A stretch of DNA of 64,000 bases from Methyloversatilis sp. (GCF_030696805.1 NZ_JAUYRO010000039.1:17919-81918); one strand, 5' to 3'. Shown: positions 34,283 through 44,516, counted from the first letter of the stretch. Program-made: numbers and translations. The notes: generated from the sequence alone by a model not told the origin.

Positions 34283-35168
34283 CCGTTGACAGATAGCGGT
34301 CACCGCGGTCGCAAACGATGGTGACGATGGTCGCATTCTCGACTTCGGCCGCAATGCGCAAAGCGACGACCAGCGCACCGCCGGAACTGATGCCGGCGCA
34401 GATACCCTCCTCGGCGGCCAGACGGCGCGTCATGTTTTCGGCCGCAGCCTGACCAACATACTCCAGCCGGTCGACGCGCGCACCGTCGTAGATTTTCGGC
34501 AGATAAGCTTGCGGCCACTTGCGGATGCCCGGAATCTGCGCACCTTCCTCAGGCTGGCAGCCGACGATCTGGATATCCGGATTCTTCGACTTCAGGAAGG
34601 TCGAGGTGCCCATAATGGTGCCGGTGGTGCCCATGGAGCTGACGAAATGGGTGACCCGGCCATCGGTATCACGCCAGACTTCCGGGCCTGTGCCTTCGAT
34701 GTGAGCGCGCGGATTGTCCGGATTGGCGAACTGGTCGAGGATGATGCCGCGACCTTCGTCACGCATCTTCTCCGCTACATCCCGCGCCAGTTCCATGCTG
34801 CCCGCCTTGCTCGTCAGCACCAGTTCGGCACCGTAGGCAGCCATGCTCTGGCGGCGTTCGATGCTCTGGTTCTCGGGCATGACCAGAATGATCCTGTAGC
34901 CGCGCATCGCTGCCACCATGGCCAGCGCGATGCCGGTGTTGCCACTGGTCGCCTCGATCAGCGTGTCACCCGGCTTGATGTCGCCGCGCTCTTCGGCGCG
35001 GCGGATCATCGACAGCGCCGGTCTGTCCTTGACCGAGCCGGCTGGATTATTGCCTTCCAGCTTGCCGAGGATCACGTTGCCGCGACGCTCGTTGTCCGCG
35101 CCCGGAATGCGCTGTAGCCGAACCAGCGGTGTGTTGCCGACAAAATCTTCGAGTGTGTTGTAGTCCAT
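34266..35168 (-). CDS. cysM: Cysteine synthase B
   Basis: 300 residues. The enzyme makes cysteine from O-acetylserine and sulfide (or S-sulfocysteine from thiosulfate) with PLP. GSVKDRPA contains the Schiff-base lysine, TSGNTGIALAM the substrate loop and SSMGTTGTIMG the phosphate-binding loop. The short length and KWPQAYLPKIYD segment favour CysM over CysK. It fits with cysN at the right end of the window, though they are not linked. It overlaps the start of the ydbH-like gene. Confidence 0.93.
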   Translation of the reverse strand: MDYNTLEDFVGNTPLVRLQRIPGADNERRGNVILGKLEGNNPAGSVKDRPALSMIRRAEERGDIKPGDTLIEATSGNTGIALAMVAAMRGYRIILVMPENQSIERRQSMAAYGAELVLTSKAGSMELARDVAEKMRDEGRGIILDQFANPDNPRAHIEGTGPEVWRDTDGRVTHFVSSMGTTGTIMGTSTFLKSKNPDIQIVGCQPEEGAQIPGIRKWPQAYLPKIYDGARVDRLEYVGQAAAENMTRRLAAEEGICAGISSGGALVVALRIAAEVENATIVTIVCDRGDRYLSTGVFPS

Positions 35169-35195
35169 GGCTGCCTTGAAGTCAGTAGGTTCGAT

Positions 35196-35825
35196 TCAGC
35201 GTGAGCCAGCCGGTTTGGGGGGTGCGCCTGCCGGCTTGGGCGGAGCGGCGGACCCAGCGGCCGCTGAATCTGCCGATGGCTGGGCGGGAGGACTGCCCGC
35301 GGGTCTCGGCGGCACGCCGGCCGGTCGTGCCGGCGGAGCAGGCGGCGTACCCGCAGTACCTCCCGCCGGACGCGGCGGTGGCGATGCTGCAGATCGCGCT
35401 GGCGGTGCTGCAGCGGGTGTCTGGATTTCTGGAAGTGAGGCGCGGCGGCGCATCACCACGATGCCGATCACCGCGACGACGCCGATCAACGCGACGACCC
35501 ACCAGGGAAAGCCATCGGAGGTCGGAGAGGCAGAGGGCGCGCTTGCGGTCGTTCCAGAGGTTGACGCACCGGCTACGGCACTGACGGTGAGCAGCGGCTT
35601 GAGTTCGGCGAAGGTCTTGTCGCCGATGCCCTTCACGTTGCGCAGGTCATCCACCGAGGCAAACGGCCCGTTCTTCGCGCGGTGCTCGATGATCGCCTGG
35701 GCGCGGCTAGGACCGACGCCGGGCAATGCATCGAGGTCCGCTTCGGTGGCGGTATTCAGATCGAGCGCGGCAAGCACCCACGGGGCTGCGAGGCAAAGCA
35801 GCAGACAACAGATCAGGCGACGCAT
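35196..35825 (-). CDS. ComEA-like helix-hairpin-helix protein with membrane helix and Pro-rich tail
   Basis: 209 residues. A signal peptide ends VLAA. Two helix-hairpin-helix motifs follow immediately (LNTATEADLDALPGVGPSRA and VDDLRNVKGIGDKTFAELKP), as in the DNA-binding end of ComEA. Then come a Ser/Ala linker, a membrane helix (WWVVALIGVVAVIGIVVM) with a following RRR, and about 60 residues of Pro/Ala/Gly with repeated PPKPAG-type units. Usual ComEA has its anchor first and HhH last. DNA binding in the periplasm is likely; a competence role is inferred. It lies between rfaE1 and cysM. Confidence 0.8.
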   Translation of the reverse strand: MRRLICCLLLCLAAPWVLAALDLNTATEADLDALPGVGPSRAQAIIEHRAKNGPFASVDDLRNVKGIGDKTFAELKPLLTVSAVAGASTSGTTASAPSASPTSDGFPWWVVALIGVVAVIGIVVMRRRASLPEIQTPAAAPPARSAASPPPRPAGGTAGTPPAPPARPAGVPPRPAGSPPAQPSADSAAAGSAAPPKPAGAPPKPAGSR

Positions 35826-35875
35826 GGCGCAAACTCCACAGGCAGATGGAAGACGGACGTCGCGCGACCGTCGGA

Positions 35876-36835
35876 TCAGGTGTGACGCAGATCGGCCGCC
35901 AGTTCGTCAAGCGAGCATACCGCAGTGCCGAGCTTCGCAACGACGATGCCCGCCGCACGGTTCGATAGCCGCATCGCGTCGGTCATTGAACTGCCTGCCG
36001 CCAGCATGACGGCCATCGCGGCAATCACCGTGTCGCCGGCGCCACTCACGTCATACACCTCGCGTGCCAGCGCGGGCTCGTGAATGACACCGCGCGCGTC
36101 GTACAGGCTCATGCCGGCATCCGAGCGGGTCAGCAGCAACGCCCCGAGATCCAGTTCGTCGCGCAGCGTGCGCGCGCGGCGCGCGAGGTCGTCATCGTCC
36201 GTCCAGCGCCCGACGACCTCGCGCAACTCGTTGCGATTCGGCTTCAGCAGCGTGGCTCCGGCGTAGCGCGAATAGTCGTCGCCCTTGGGATCGACCAACA
36301 CGCGTTTGCCGGCGGCCCGGGCAATATCCATCATGTCGCGGATGTTCGACAGCGCGCCCTTGCCGTAATCGGAAAGGATCACCAGGTCCGCGTCGCTCAC
36401 CCTTCGGGCAAACTCATCAAGCTTGGCGCGCAGAACTTCATGCGTCGGCACGTTCTCGAAATCGATGCGCAGCAGTTGCTGCTGGCGGCCGATCACACGG
36501 AGCTTGATGGTGGTCGATAGCGCGGCGTCCTCGTGAAGGCTGGCGTCGATGCCCGCCGCCCGCATCTGGGCACGCAGCGTGCGGCCGGCGTCGTCGGCGC
36601 CGACCACCGACAACAGGCTGACGTGCGCACCAAGTGCGGCGCAGTTGCGCGCGACATTGGCCGCCCCACCCGGCCGCTCCTCGATCCGGTCGATCTTTAC
36701 CACCGGCACTGGCGCCTCAGGCGAGATGCGCTGCACGTCGCCGAACCAGTAGCGGTCCAGCATCACATCGCCGACGACGAGGATGCGGACGCGCGAGGTG
36801 TCGGGCAACGACAAGTAAGATGACGGCAAGCTCAT
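35876..36835 (-). CDS. rfaE1: D-glycero-beta-D-manno-heptose-7-phosphate kinase
   Basis: 319 residues, a PfkB/ribokinase-fold sugar kinase. N-terminal VVGDVMLDRYWFGDVQRISP and the PGGAANVARNCAALG segment are typical of HldE/RfaE domain 1. The C-terminal DVSGAGDTVIAAMA holds the anion hole and catalytic Asp. It phosphorylates heptose-7-phosphate at C1 for ADP-heptose, the LPS inner-core donor. The adenylyltransferase domain of bifunctional HldE is absent, so a separate RfaE2 is needed. It sits 3 bases after lapB, which controls LPS synthesis. Confidence 0.93.
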   Translation of the reverse strand: MSLPSSYLSLPDTSRVRILVVGDVMLDRYWFGDVQRISPEAPVPVVKIDRIEERPGGAANVARNCAALGAHVSLLSVVGADDAGRTLRAQMRAAGIDASLHEDAALSTTIKLRVIGRQQQLLRIDFENVPTHEVLRAKLDEFARRVSDADLVILSDYGKGALSNIRDMMDIARAAGKRVLVDPKGDDYSRYAGATLLKPNRNELREVVGRWTDDDDLARRARTLRDELDLGALLLTRSDAGMSLYDARGVIHEPALAREVYDVSGAGDTVIAAMAVMLAAGSSMTDAMRLSNRAAGIVVAKLGTAVCSLDELAADLRHT

Positions 36836-36838
36836 CGA

Positions 36839-38014
36839 TCAGGGCGTGAGGTCGAATTCTTCGGTGCGTTTGGGCGGATAGGTTTCCCAGCCGCCACAGG
36901 CTGGACAGCGCCAGTGGAACTGGCGCGCCTTGAAGCCGCAGGTATCGCAACGGTAACGCGCCACGCGGCGCGTGTGCGCATGGATGATGCCCTTCATCAG
37001 ATCGGAATCGGTGCGCGACTCCGGCGGCAGCGTCTGCATCTGTGCTTCAAGCAGCTTGTCGAGCCCGAGCAGTGTCGGATTGCGGCGCAGTTCGTCGCGC
37101 ACCAGCGCGAGTGCACCGGCCGGTCCTTCGGTGTCGAGCTCTTCCTTGAACACCACGTCGAGCAGATCCAGCGACGTGTGGCGTTCGAGATAGCTCTTCA
37201 GCAACGTGATGCCCTGACGTTCGCGCCCGAGCTTGCGATAGGCGTCGGCCAGACGGCCAGCGACCAGGGCAAGGTAGACAGGATTCTGCTGTTCGACCCG
37301 CTGCCACTGCTCAATCGCAAGTTCCCATTGCTGCTCGGCAGCGTGCAGGTCGCCCATCAAAACCAGCGCACGCACACACTTGCGATGCGTGGCCAGCGCA
37401 TCCTCGAGCAGCGGCCGGGCATCCCCGAAACGCGACTGCGCCAGCGCGTGGGTCGCAAGCTCGCACAGGAACTGGGCGATGTCCTTCTGGGCGCGATGAG
37501 ATTCGTCCGGCGGCAAGGCGCGTGCAATCTCGATTGCTTTCGCCCACTCCTTCTCCTGCTGGTAGATGTCGAGCAGGTGATGCAGGGCTGCCATGTCGAG
37601 CGCCGTGTTGCGCAGACCGACGAACACCTCCTCGGCACGGTCAAGCAGACCGGCCTTCAGATAGTCCTGACCCAGTTCGAGTCGGGCATTCAGGCGCAAC
37701 TCCGGCTTGATGTCCTCTCGCTTCACCAGCGCCTGATGAATCTGGATGGCACGGTCTGTCTCGCCACGGCGTCGGAACAGATTGCCCAGTGCGAACTGCA
37801 GTTCGGTGGTTTGCGGATCACTGCGGGTCGCCTCGATGAAGGACTCGATGGCACGATCCGGTTGTTCATTCAGCAGGAAGTTCAGACCGGCGAAGTAAGA
37901 GCGCGGCAGCACTCTTGATTCGCTGACCAGATGGCGAATATCGATGCGCGCCGCCAGCCAGCCGAGTCCGAAGAAGAGCGGCAGCACGAGCAGCCACCAA
38001 AGTTCGATTTCCAT
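36839..38014 (-). CDS. lapB: Lipopolysaccharide assembly protein LapB
   Basis: 391 residues. An N-terminal membrane helix (LWWLLVLPLFFGLGWLAARI) is followed by tandem TPR repeats (for example AIESFIEATRSDPQTTELQF) and a C-terminal rubredoxin-like zinc ribbon with two CxxC pairs (YRCDTCGFKARQ, CPACGGWE). In E. coli LapB (YciM) presents LpxC to FtsH for degradation and so limits LPS synthesis. It lies 18 bases after lapA and directly before an LPS heptose kinase. Confidence 0.95.
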   Translation of the reverse strand: MEIELWWLLVLPLFFGLGWLAARIDIRHLVSESRVLPRSYFAGLNFLLNEQPDRAIESFIEATRSDPQTTELQFALGNLFRRRGETDRAIQIHQALVKREDIKPELRLNARLELGQDYLKAGLLDRAEEVFVGLRNTALDMAALHHLLDIYQQEKEWAKAIEIARALPPDESHRAQKDIAQFLCELATHALAQSRFGDARPLLEDALATHRKCVRALVLMGDLHAAEQQWELAIEQWQRVEQQNPVYLALVAGRLADAYRKLGRERQGITLLKSYLERHTSLDLLDVVFKEELDTEGPAGALALVRDELRRNPTLLGLDKLLEAQMQTLPPESRTDSDLMKGIIHAHTRRVARYRCDTCGFKARQFHWRCPACGGWETYPPKRTEEFDLTP

Positions 38015-38032
38015 ATTCCGTGGTTAGCCGAC

Positions 38033-38263
38033 TCAGTCAGCCGAAGAGGGAGTCGGACTCGACGGCTTGCGCGCGTGCGCCCAGCCGGCAAACGCACCGA
38101 GCAGCACTCCAAGCACGAACAATGCGAGCAGAAGGACCGACAGTTCGATGCGCCACTCGTGGCCGAAGAACCACCGAACGGTGACCGGATCGCTGTTGCG
38201 CGCAGCAAGGCCAAGCAGCAGCAGGAAGACAACAATGCGCAGCAGCCAGTTGAGGATGGCCAT
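38033..38263 (-). CDS. lapA: Lipopolysaccharide assembly protein LapA
   Basis: 76 residues with two membrane helices (LNWLLRIVVFLLLLGLAARN and LSVLLLALFVLGVLLGAFAG) and the DUF1049 pattern between them (NSDPVTVRWFFGHEWRIELS). LapA is the small inner-membrane partner of LapB. The gene is 12 bases after ihfB and 18 bases before lapB. Confidence 0.92.
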   Translation of the reverse strand: MAILNWLLRIVVFLLLLGLAARNSDPVTVRWFFGHEWRIELSVLLLALFVLGVLLGAFAGWAHARKPSSPTPSSAD

Positions 38264-38275
38264 GGGCGGGTGAAA

Positions 38276-38581
38276 TCAGGATACGGGAATTGCGGCAGCC
38301 AGAGCCTGATCGACCCGTTCGCGCAGTTCCTTGCCCGCCTTGAAATGCGGCACCCGTTTCTCGGGTACCAGCACCTTTTCGCCGGACTTCGGATTGCGCC
38401 CCACGCGCGGCGGCCGGTGATTCAGCGAAAAACTGCCGAAACCACGGATTTCGATGCGGTCGCCACGTGCCAGTGCGGCCGTCATTTCATCGAGAATCAT
38501 CTTGACTGCATAGTCGGCATCTTTCGCCACCAGTTGCGGGAAGCGGGAAGCCAGCCGGGTGATCAATTCGGATTTTGTCAT
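38276..38581 (-). CDS. ihfB: Integration host factor subunit beta
   Basis: 101 residues from [10 protein letters not shown]. The HU/IHF fold is complete: [20 protein letters not shown] helices, the [20 protein letters not shown] beta arm with the intercalating Pro, and [11 protein letters not shown]. It forms the heterodimer with IHF alpha. A longer frame at 38656 is rejected because the family starts at MTKSEL. The rpsA-ihfB order is conserved across proteobacteria. A hairpin separates the two here. Confidence 0.97.
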   Translation of the reverse strand: MTKSELITRLASRFPQLVAKDADYAVKMILDEMTAALARGDRIEIRGFGSFSLNHRPPRVGRNPKSGEKVLVPEKRVPHFKAGKELRERVDQALAAAIPVS

Positions 38582-38624
38582 GACAGATCGATTGAGCAGG
38601 TGCACGGAACCGGATGATGACAAG

Positions 38625-38650
38625 ACAACGCCGCCCGCAGGCGGCGCTGT
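38625..38650 (-). terminator. Hairpin between rpsA and ihfB
   Basis: The minus strand has a GC-rich stem, ACAGCGCCGCC / GGCGGCGTTGT with loop TGCG and one mismatch, followed only by CTTGTC. The weak T content suggests partial termination or RNA-end protection rather than a full stop. Confidence 0.4.
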
Positions 38651-38676
38651 CACCAAGCCTCAATCGCAAACTGCGA

Positions 38677-40395
38677 TCAGGAGGGGTTCTTCAGCTTCGC
38701 CTTGAGCAATGCACCCAGATTGGTGGTGCCGCTGCTGGCCGACGAACCTTCGGACTGGATTTTGTGGATCGCGTCGTTCTGGTCCGCCTGATCCTTAGCA
38801 CGCACGGACAGCGTGATCGAACGGGTCTTGCGGTCGAGATTGACGATCATCGTTTCGATTTCGTCGCCGACGTTCAGCACCGTGGTCAGGTCATCAACGC
38901 GGTCACGCGAAGCTTCCGACGCACGCAGATAACCTTCAACATCGTCATTGAGCGCAATGATCGCGCCCTTGGCATCGACCGACTTCACGTTGCCGCGTAC
39001 GACGCTGTTCTTGTCGTGGGTGGCGATGAAGTTGGTGAAGGGATCCCCATCCATCTGCTTGACGCCGAGCGAAATACGCTCGCGCTCGACATCGATCGAC
39101 AGCACGAGGGCTTCAACTTCGTCGCCCTTTTTGTAATTGCGGACGGCTTCTTCGCCGGTCAGCGACCACGAAAGGTCGGACAGATGCACCAGACCGTCGA
39201 TCGCGCCGGTCAGACCAATGAACACACCAAAGTCGGTAATCGACTTGATCTGACCGCGGACCTTGTCGCCCTTCTTGTGGTTCATCGAGAAGTCTTCCCA
39301 CGGATTCGCCTGGCACTGCTTCATGCCCAGCGAAATACGGCGACGGTCTTCGTCGATCTCGAGAATCATCACTTCGACTTCGTCGCCCAGCTGGACAACC
39401 TTGGTCGGATGGATGTTCTTGTTGGTCCAGTCCATTTCGGACACGTGAACCAGGCCTTCAATGCCCTGTTCGATTTCGACGAATGCGCCGTAGTCGGTGA
39501 GGTTGGTCACCTTGCCGAACAGGCGGGTGCCTTGCGGGTAGCGACGCGAAATGCCCACCCACGGATCTTCGCCCAATTGCTTGAGGCCCAGCGACACACG
39601 GTTCTTTTCTGCGTCGAACTTGAGCACCTTCGCTTCGACCTCATCACCGACCGCCAGCACTTCCGACGGATGACGTACACGGCGCCAGGCCAGATCGGTG
39701 ATGTGCAGCAGGCCGTCGATACCACCGAGGTCGACGAATGCGCCGTAGTCGGTGATGTTCTTGACGATACCCTTGACGATCGTGCCTTCCTTCAGGTTTT
39801 CGAGCAGCTTTTCGCGCTCTTCGCCTGCGGTCAGTTCGAGCACTGCGCGACGCGAAACAACCACGTTGTTGCGCTTGCGGTCGAGCTTGATGACCTTGAA
39901 TTCGAATTCCTTGTTTTCGTACGGTGCGGTGTCCTTGACCGGACGCAGATCGACCAGCGAACCCGGCAGGAAAGCGCGGATGCCGTTGGTCATGACGGTC
40001 AGGCCGCCCTTGACCTTGCCCGACACGAGTCCCTTGACGATGGTGCCGTCGCCGAGTGCCTTCTCAAGTTCGTTCCACGCAGCGATACGCTTCGCCTTGT
40101 CACGCGACAGCCGGGTTTCACCGTAACCGTCTTCGAGCATTTCGATCGCGACGCTGACGTAATCGCCGGGCGCAACCGTGAGCTCGCCGCGATCGGTGCG
40201 GAATTCTTCGATCGCGATATAGCTTTCCGACTTCAGGCCGGCATTCACGACAACGAAATTGTTGTCGACGCGCATCACTTCGGCGGTAATGACCTCACCG
40301 GCGCGCATTTCCTGGCGCTGGAGGCTTTCCTCGAACAACGCGGCAAAACTTTCCATGGAATCCATGGATTCGGACGACTGGGCAACTTGGGACAT
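38677..40395 (-). CDS. rpsA: 30S ribosomal protein S1
   Basis: 572 residues from [10 protein letters not shown]. Six S1 RNA-binding domains are visible, such as [40 protein letters not shown] and [21 protein letters not shown]1 binds mRNA on the 30S subunit and melts structure during initiation. No Shine-Dalgarno precedes the ATG; instead a small hairpin with a T-run lies there. In E. coli rpsA likewise lacks a strong site and S1 represses its own translation. Confidence 0.98.
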   Translation of the reverse strand: MSQVAQSSESMDSMESFAALFEESLQRQEMRAGEVITAEVMRVDNNFVVVNAGLKSESYIAIEEFRTDRGELTVAPGDYVSVAIEMLEDGYGETRLSRDKAKRIAAWNELEKALGDGTIVKGLVSGKVKGGLTVMTNGIRAFLPGSLVDLRPVKDTAPYENKEFEFKVIKLDRKRNNVVVSRRAVLELTAGEEREKLLENLKEGTIVKGIVKNITDYGAFVDLGGIDGLLHITDLAWRRVRHPSEVLAVGDEVEAKVLKFDAEKNRVSLGLKQLGEDPWVGISRRYPQGTRLFGKVTNLTDYGAFVEIEQGIEGLVHVSEMDWTNKNIHPTKVVQLGDEVEVMILEIDEDRRRISLGMKQCQANPWEDFSMNHKKGDKVRGQIKSITDFGVFIGLTGAIDGLVHLSDLSWSLTGEEAVRNYKKGDEVEALVLSIDVERERISLGVKQMDGDPFTNFIATHDKNSVVRGNVKSVDAKGAIIALNDDVEGYLRASEASRDRVDDLTTVLNVGDEIETMIVNLDRKTRSITLSVRAKDQADQNDAIHKIQSEGSSASSGTTNLGALLKAKLKNPS

Positions 40396-40399
40396 TGGC

Positions 40400-40418
40400 A
40401 AAAAGCCGCTTGCGCGGC
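40400..40418 (-). promoter_or_regulatory. rpsA leader hairpin in place of a ribosome binding site
   Basis: The minus strand reads GCCGC-GCAA-GCGGC-TTTTT, ending 4 bases before the rpsA ATG. A 5-bp stem with GNRA-type loop (GCAA) and T-run occupies the usual Shine-Dalgarno position. It could be a weak cmk terminator, a site for S1 autoregulation, or both. Confidence 0.5.
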
Positions 40419-40485
40419 AACGGGTTAGGGGTGAACACAACAGCCTGCGAACATTCGGAGGCTGCACTTCCGGAACAACGGCGCA

Positions 40486-41184
40486 TCAGATATCAGTTCG
40501 ATGCACCGGCTGCCCTGCTTTCACTTGCTCCCACGCGTCAAGAATCATCCTGACGGCGGCATCTGCGGACATTGAACTCGTGTCTAGCGGAATCGCGTCG
40601 GCCACGCGTACCAGCGGCGCGTTGGCTCGTTTGCTGTCCCGTTCGTCGCGTTCACGCAAATCCTGAGAAAGACTCTCGAGGTTAGCAGAAACACCTTTTT
40701 CGATCAACTGCTTATACCGTCTCTGCGCTCTGACCTCGACGCTGGCGGTGAGGAACACCTTCAGCGCCGCATCGGGGAACACCACGGAGGCCATGTCACG
40801 ACCGTCGGCCACCAGCCCGGGCAGCTGGCGGAAGGCGCGCTGTCGTTCCAGCAGGGCGTGCCGTACGCCCTGATGCACTGCAACCTTCGACGCACCGACC
40901 GATGCGTCCTCGCTGCGCATCGCGTCTGACACCTCCTCGCCGGCAAGCCAGGTCGCATTGTCGGCGAAGCGCACGTCGAGCGAGGTGGCAATGGCTTCCA
41001 GCGCCGCTGCGTTGTCCAGGGACGCGCCGCCGCGCAGTGCAGCCACAGCGGTCAACCGGTAAAGCGCGCCGCTATCGAGCAGGTGAAAGCCCAGCGCCGC
41101 CGCGACACGTGCTGCGACCGTACCCTTGCCCGATGCGGACGGACCGTCGATCGCGATGACCGGTGCCCGGGCGTCGCCGCTCAT
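40486..41184 (-). CDS. cmk: Cytidylate kinase
   Basis: 232 residues from MSGDARAP. The P-loop is [28 protein letters not shown] and [20 protein letters not shown] are the CMP-binding and lid regions of Cmk. It phosphorylates CMP and dCMP. AGAGGTGG precedes the ATG, which overlaps the aroA stop as ATGA; a longer frame lies inside aroA and is rejected. Standard aroA-cmk-rpsA order. Confidence 0.96.
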   Translation of the reverse strand: MSGDARAPVIAIDGPSASGKGTVAARVAAALGFHLLDSGALYRLTAVAALRGGASLDNAAALEAIATSLDVRFADNATWLAGEEVSDAMRSEDASVGASKVAVHQGVRHALLERQRAFRQLPGLVADGRDMASVVFPDAALKVFLTASVEVRAQRRYKQLIEKGVSANLESLSQDLRERDERDSKRANAPLVRVADAIPLDTSSMSADAAVRMILDAWEQVKAGQPVHRTDI

Positions 41185-42479
41185 CGCGCCACCTCTGCCC
41201 AGCGAGTGAAGTAGTCGGGGAAGGTCTTTGCGACGCAGCCGGGGTCCATGATGCGCAACGGCACGCCGCCCAGCGTGGCCAGCGAGAAACACATGGCCAT
41301 GCGGTGATCGTCATAGGTATCGATCGATGCACCGGAAATGAACGCCGTGGGCGGGGTAATCGCCAGATAGTCGGCGCCCTCCTCCACCGTGGCGCCAACC
41401 TTGCGCAGCTCGATCGCCATCGCAGCGATGCGATCGGTTTCCTTGACCCGCCAGCTGGCGATGTTGCGCAACCGGCTCGGGCCGTCGGCGAACAGCGCGC
41501 AGATGGCCAGCGTCATCGCCGCATCCGGAATGTGGTTCAGATCGAGATCGAAGGCACGCAGGCGCCCGCTTGCGGGGGCGGATGCCTCCATCCAGTTGGG
41601 CCCCATTCGGATCAATGCGCCCAGCTGTTCGAGCGCCTGGGCGAACGCGACATCGCCCTGAACCGAGTCGCGGCCCACGCCTTCGACCCGAACCGGGCCG
41701 CCGCCGATCGCGCCGGCCGCGAGGAAGTAGGACGCAGAAGACGCATCGCCCTCGACGAAGCATTCGCCGGGTGACACATACTCCGCTACAGCCGGCAGAC
41801 TGATGGATGACCAGCCATCGCGGCTGGCGTCGACGCCGAACTGGCGCATCAGGGCCAGCGTGATGTCTACATAGGGCTTGGAAATCAGTTCGCCATCGAT
41901 GTCGATGCGCACGGCACGCCGGGTCAGCGGCAGCGCCATCAACAACCCGGTCAGGAACTGGCTCGACACGTCACCGCGCACGCTGACTGCCGCGACATCC
42001 CGTAACCGCGCCGGATGAATGCGCAGCGGCGGAAAGCCGGTCTGGCCCTCGTAATCGATCTGCGCGCCGACCTGGCGCAGCGCATCCACCAGATCACCGA
42101 TAGGTCGTTCATGCATGCGCGGCACGCCGTGCAGGCGGTATTCCCCGCCCATCAGCGCCAGCACCGCGGTCAGCGGGCGAAACGCCGTGCCGGCGTTGCC
42201 GAGAAACAAGTCCGCCTCGCGTACCGTGAATTGCCCGCCGGTGCCGCGCACGCGATAGTCGTTGCCGCCAGCGTGCTGCCAGTCCACTGCAAGACTGCGC
42301 AGCGCGTCGAGCATGCGGTCTACGTCGTCGGAAGACAGCAGGTCGTGCAGCAACGTATCACCCTGCGCGAGTGCGGCCAGCAGCAGCACGCGGTTCGAAA
42401 TGCTCTTCGAGCCCGGCAGGCGCAGCGTGCCGCGGGCAGTCAAGGCGGGGGGAAGATCGAGAAATTCGGTTTTCGTCAT
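41181..42479 (-). CDS. aroA: 3-phosphoshikimate 1-carboxyvinyltransferase (EPSP synthase)
   Basis: 432 residues from [28 protein letters not shown] and [20 protein letters not shown] are the two EPSP synthase signatures, with the shikimate-binding Lys-Ser and the PEP-binding Arg. The phosphoenolpyruvate loop reads GNAGTA, with Gly and Ala as in class I enzymes. It makes EPSP, the precursor of chorismate. Preceded by tyrA (52-base gap), followed by overlapping cmk. Confidence 0.97.
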   Translation of the reverse strand: MTKTEFLDLPPALTARGTLRLPGSKSISNRVLLLAALAQGDTLLHDLLSSDDVDRMLDALRSLAVDWQHAGGNDYRVRGTGGQFTVREADLFLGNAGTAFRPLTAVLALMGGEYRLHGVPRMHERPIGDLVDALRQVGAQIDYEGQTGFPPLRIHPARLRDVAAVSVRGDVSSQFLTGLLMALPLTRRAVRIDIDGELISKPYVDITLALMRQFGVDASRDGWSSISLPAVAEYVSPGECFVEGDASSASYFLAAGAIGGGPVRVEGVGRDSVQGDVAFAQALEQLGALIRMGPNWMEASAPASGRLRAFDLDLNHIPDAAMTLAICALFADGPSRLRNIASWRVKETDRIAAMAIELRKVGATVEEGADYLAITPPTAFISGASIDTYDDHRMAMCFSLATLGGVPLRIMDPGCVAKTFPDYFTRWAEVAR

Positions 42480-42531
42480 GTCGGGAAGGTACCGCCGGCA
42501 CCGTGTAATGAGGATGGGCCCGGCCGTCGGA

Positions 42532-43422
42532 TCAGCTCTGGCGCTGCGCCCAGGCAACGCGGGCTTCTCGGGCGATTCCGAGCAGCTTTTCGATGCCGGC
42601 CGAGTCGCCCTGTTCGATCAGCGTGCGATAGCGTGCGAGTTCTTCTTCGTAGGCCGTCAGTTCGGCAAGCAACGCGTCGCGATTGGCGAAGAAAATGTCG
42701 CGCCACATTTCCGGGTGGCTGGCTGCGATGCGGGTGAAATCGCGAAAGCCGCCGCCGGCGAGGCTGAATATCTCGTCTGCGTTCGAGCGCGCAGCCAGTT
42801 CCGACACCAGCGCGAACGACAGCAGATGCGGCAGGTGACTGACCGACGCCAGCCATCGGTCATGGTGTTCGGGCGAAGTGGTCGACACCTGGGCACCGCA
42901 CACTTGCCAGGCCTTGCGGACGAGATCAATCGCGGCATGGTCGTTTTCGACCAGCGGCGTCAGTACGACCCGACGCTTGTTGTACAACTCGGCGCGCGCC
43001 GCCTGCGGGCCGCTCTTCTCGGCGCCAGCGATCGGATGGCCGGGCACGAACTGCCCGATGCGGGAGCCGAATCGGGCGCGCGCCACCGCAACGACATCGG
43101 TCTTGGTGCTGCCGGCGTCGGTGACCACGGTATCAAGTGACAGATGCGGCATCAGGTGCGACATCACGACATCCATCTGGCCCACCGGCATCGCGAGCAA
43201 CACCAGATCGACGCCCTGCAGTGCGATCCGCCAGTCTGTCTCGACGCGGTCGACGAGGCCGAGCGACAGCGCGTCCTGCATGCTTTCTGCGGTGCGGCCG
43301 ATGCCGACCACCTCGCCAACCTGCTTCGCCTGCTTCAACGCCGCGGCAAATGAGCCGCCGATCAGACCGACGCCGCACACCAGCAGGCGTCCCACGAGAG
43401 GCTTCGTCACGACGCTGGTCAC
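42532..43422 (-). CDS. tyrA: Prephenate dehydrogenase (tyrosine biosynthesis)
   Basis: 296 residues. The NAD-binding Rossmann motif is [18 protein letters not shown], and the [16 protein letters not shown] segment with its catalytic His identifies prephenate or arogenate dehydrogenase. There is no chorismate mutase domain (that activity is on PheA) and no ACT domain. It oxidatively decarboxylates prephenate to hydroxyphenylpyruvate. Its ATG overlaps the hisC stop by 4 bases. Confidence 0.95.
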   Translation of the reverse strand: MTSVVTKPLVGRLLVCGVGLIGGSFAAALKQAKQVGEVVGIGRTAESMQDALSLGLVDRVETDWRIALQGVDLVLLAMPVGQMDVVMSHLMPHLSLDTVVTDAGSTKTDVVAVARARFGSRIGQFVPGHPIAGAEKSGPQAARAELYNKRRVVLTPLVENDHAAIDLVRKAWQVCGAQVSTTSPEHHDRWLASVSHLPHLLSFALVSELAARSNADEIFSLAGGGFRDFTRIAASHPEMWRDIFFANRDALLAELTAYEEELARYRTLIEQGDSAGIEKLLGIAREARVAWAQRQS

Positions 43423-44516
43423 GTCCGCGCCCTTGTCACGGCATCGATGAAGCGCGCGTTCTCCGACTCAAGGCCGATCGACACACGCAGCCATTCCGGC
43501 ATTGCGTAGCCGGCGATAGGACGCACGATGACTCCCTGTTCGAGCAGTCGGCGGTTGATGGTCGGCGCATCGCCTGCGCGAAATGCGATGAAGTTGGCGT
43601 AGGAGCGGATGTACTCGATGCCCTGCGCGTCGAAGAATGCTTCCATCTGGCGCAATCCCGCTGCGTTGGCCGCAGCCGATGCACGCACGAAGTCCTGATC
43701 GGCGAGCGCAGCCGCTGCTGCAGCCAGACCTATGTTCGACACATTGAACGGCTGCCGCACTCGATTGAGCAGATCGATCACCGGCGGCTGACCGATGCCG
43801 TAACCGACGCGCAGCCCCCCCAGTCCGTACGCCTTCGAAAAGGTGCGCGACACCAGCAGGTTCGGGTAGCGCACAAGCCAGCGCGCACTGTCGTACGCGA
43901 GCTGTTCCGGCAGGTATTCGCTGTATGCCTCGTCGAGCACGACCAGCACATCGGCCGGCACCGAAGCGACGAAACGCTCGAGCGCCACAGCTTCGACGAA
44001 TGTGCCGGTCGGGTTGTTCGGATTGGCGATGAACACGACACGCGTGTCGTCACGTATGGCGTCTCGCATCGCGTCGAGATCGCAGCCGAAAATGCGAGCA
44101 GGCACCTCGATGCCGAAAGCGCCTGCGGCGAGCGTCGCCAGCGGATAGACCGCGAAAGCGTGCTTCGAATACACCGCACTGCTCCCCGGACCCAACAGTG
44201 CGCGCGCCACCATTTCGAGCACGTCGTTCGAGCCATTGCCCAGCACGATCTGATCGATCCTGATGTCGTGATGACGCATCACGGCCTGCTTCAGCTCGAA
44301 GCCGTTGCCGTCGGGGTAGCGCGGTATTTCGTCGATCGCGGCCAGCGCAGCAGCACGCGCATGCGGGCTCATGCCCAGCGGGTTCTCGTTGGAGGCGAGC
44401 TTGACGATGGAGGACTCTTCCAGCCTCATTTCGCGGGCCAGTTCGGAAATCGGCTTGCCCGGCTGATAGGGCGAAATCGAACGGATATGCGCCGCTGCGC
44501 GGTCGAACACACTCAT
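43419..44516 (-). CDS. hisC: Histidinol-phosphate aminotransferase
   Basis: 365 residues, a fold-type I PLP aminotransferase. VKLASNENPLGMSPHA is the family N-terminus, ANPNNPTGTFV the nucleotide-loop region, and RTFSKAYGLGGLRVGYGI contains the Schiff-base Lys. In this aromatic cluster it may also transaminate phenylpyruvate and hydroxyphenylpyruvate, as some HisC2 enzymes do. It overlaps pheA and tyrA by 4 bases each, so it is tightly embedded. Confidence 0.93.
   Translation of the reverse strand: MSVFDRAAAHIRSISPYQPGKPISELAREMRLEESSIVKLASNENPLGMSPHARAAALAAIDEIPRYPDGNGFELKQAVMRHHDIRIDQIVLGNGSNDVLEMVARALLGPGSSAVYSKHAFAVYPLATLAAGAFGIEVPARIFGCDLDAMRDAIRDDTRVVFIANPNNPTGTFVEAVALERFVASVPADVLVVLDEAYSEYLPEQLAYDSARWLVRYPNLLVSRTFSKAYGLGGLRVGYGIGQPPVIDLLNRVRQPFNVSNIGLAAAAAALADQDFVRASAAANAAGLRQMEAFFDAQGIEYIRSYANFIAFRAGDAPTINRRLLEQGVIVRPIAGYAMPEWLRVSIGLESENARFIDAVTRART

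Noticed and set aside
38614..40428. 604-codon open frame antisense to rpsA
   Set aside because: Exact shadow of ribosomal protein S1; composition (His/Phe/Val-rich, no motif) is that of reversed S1 codons.
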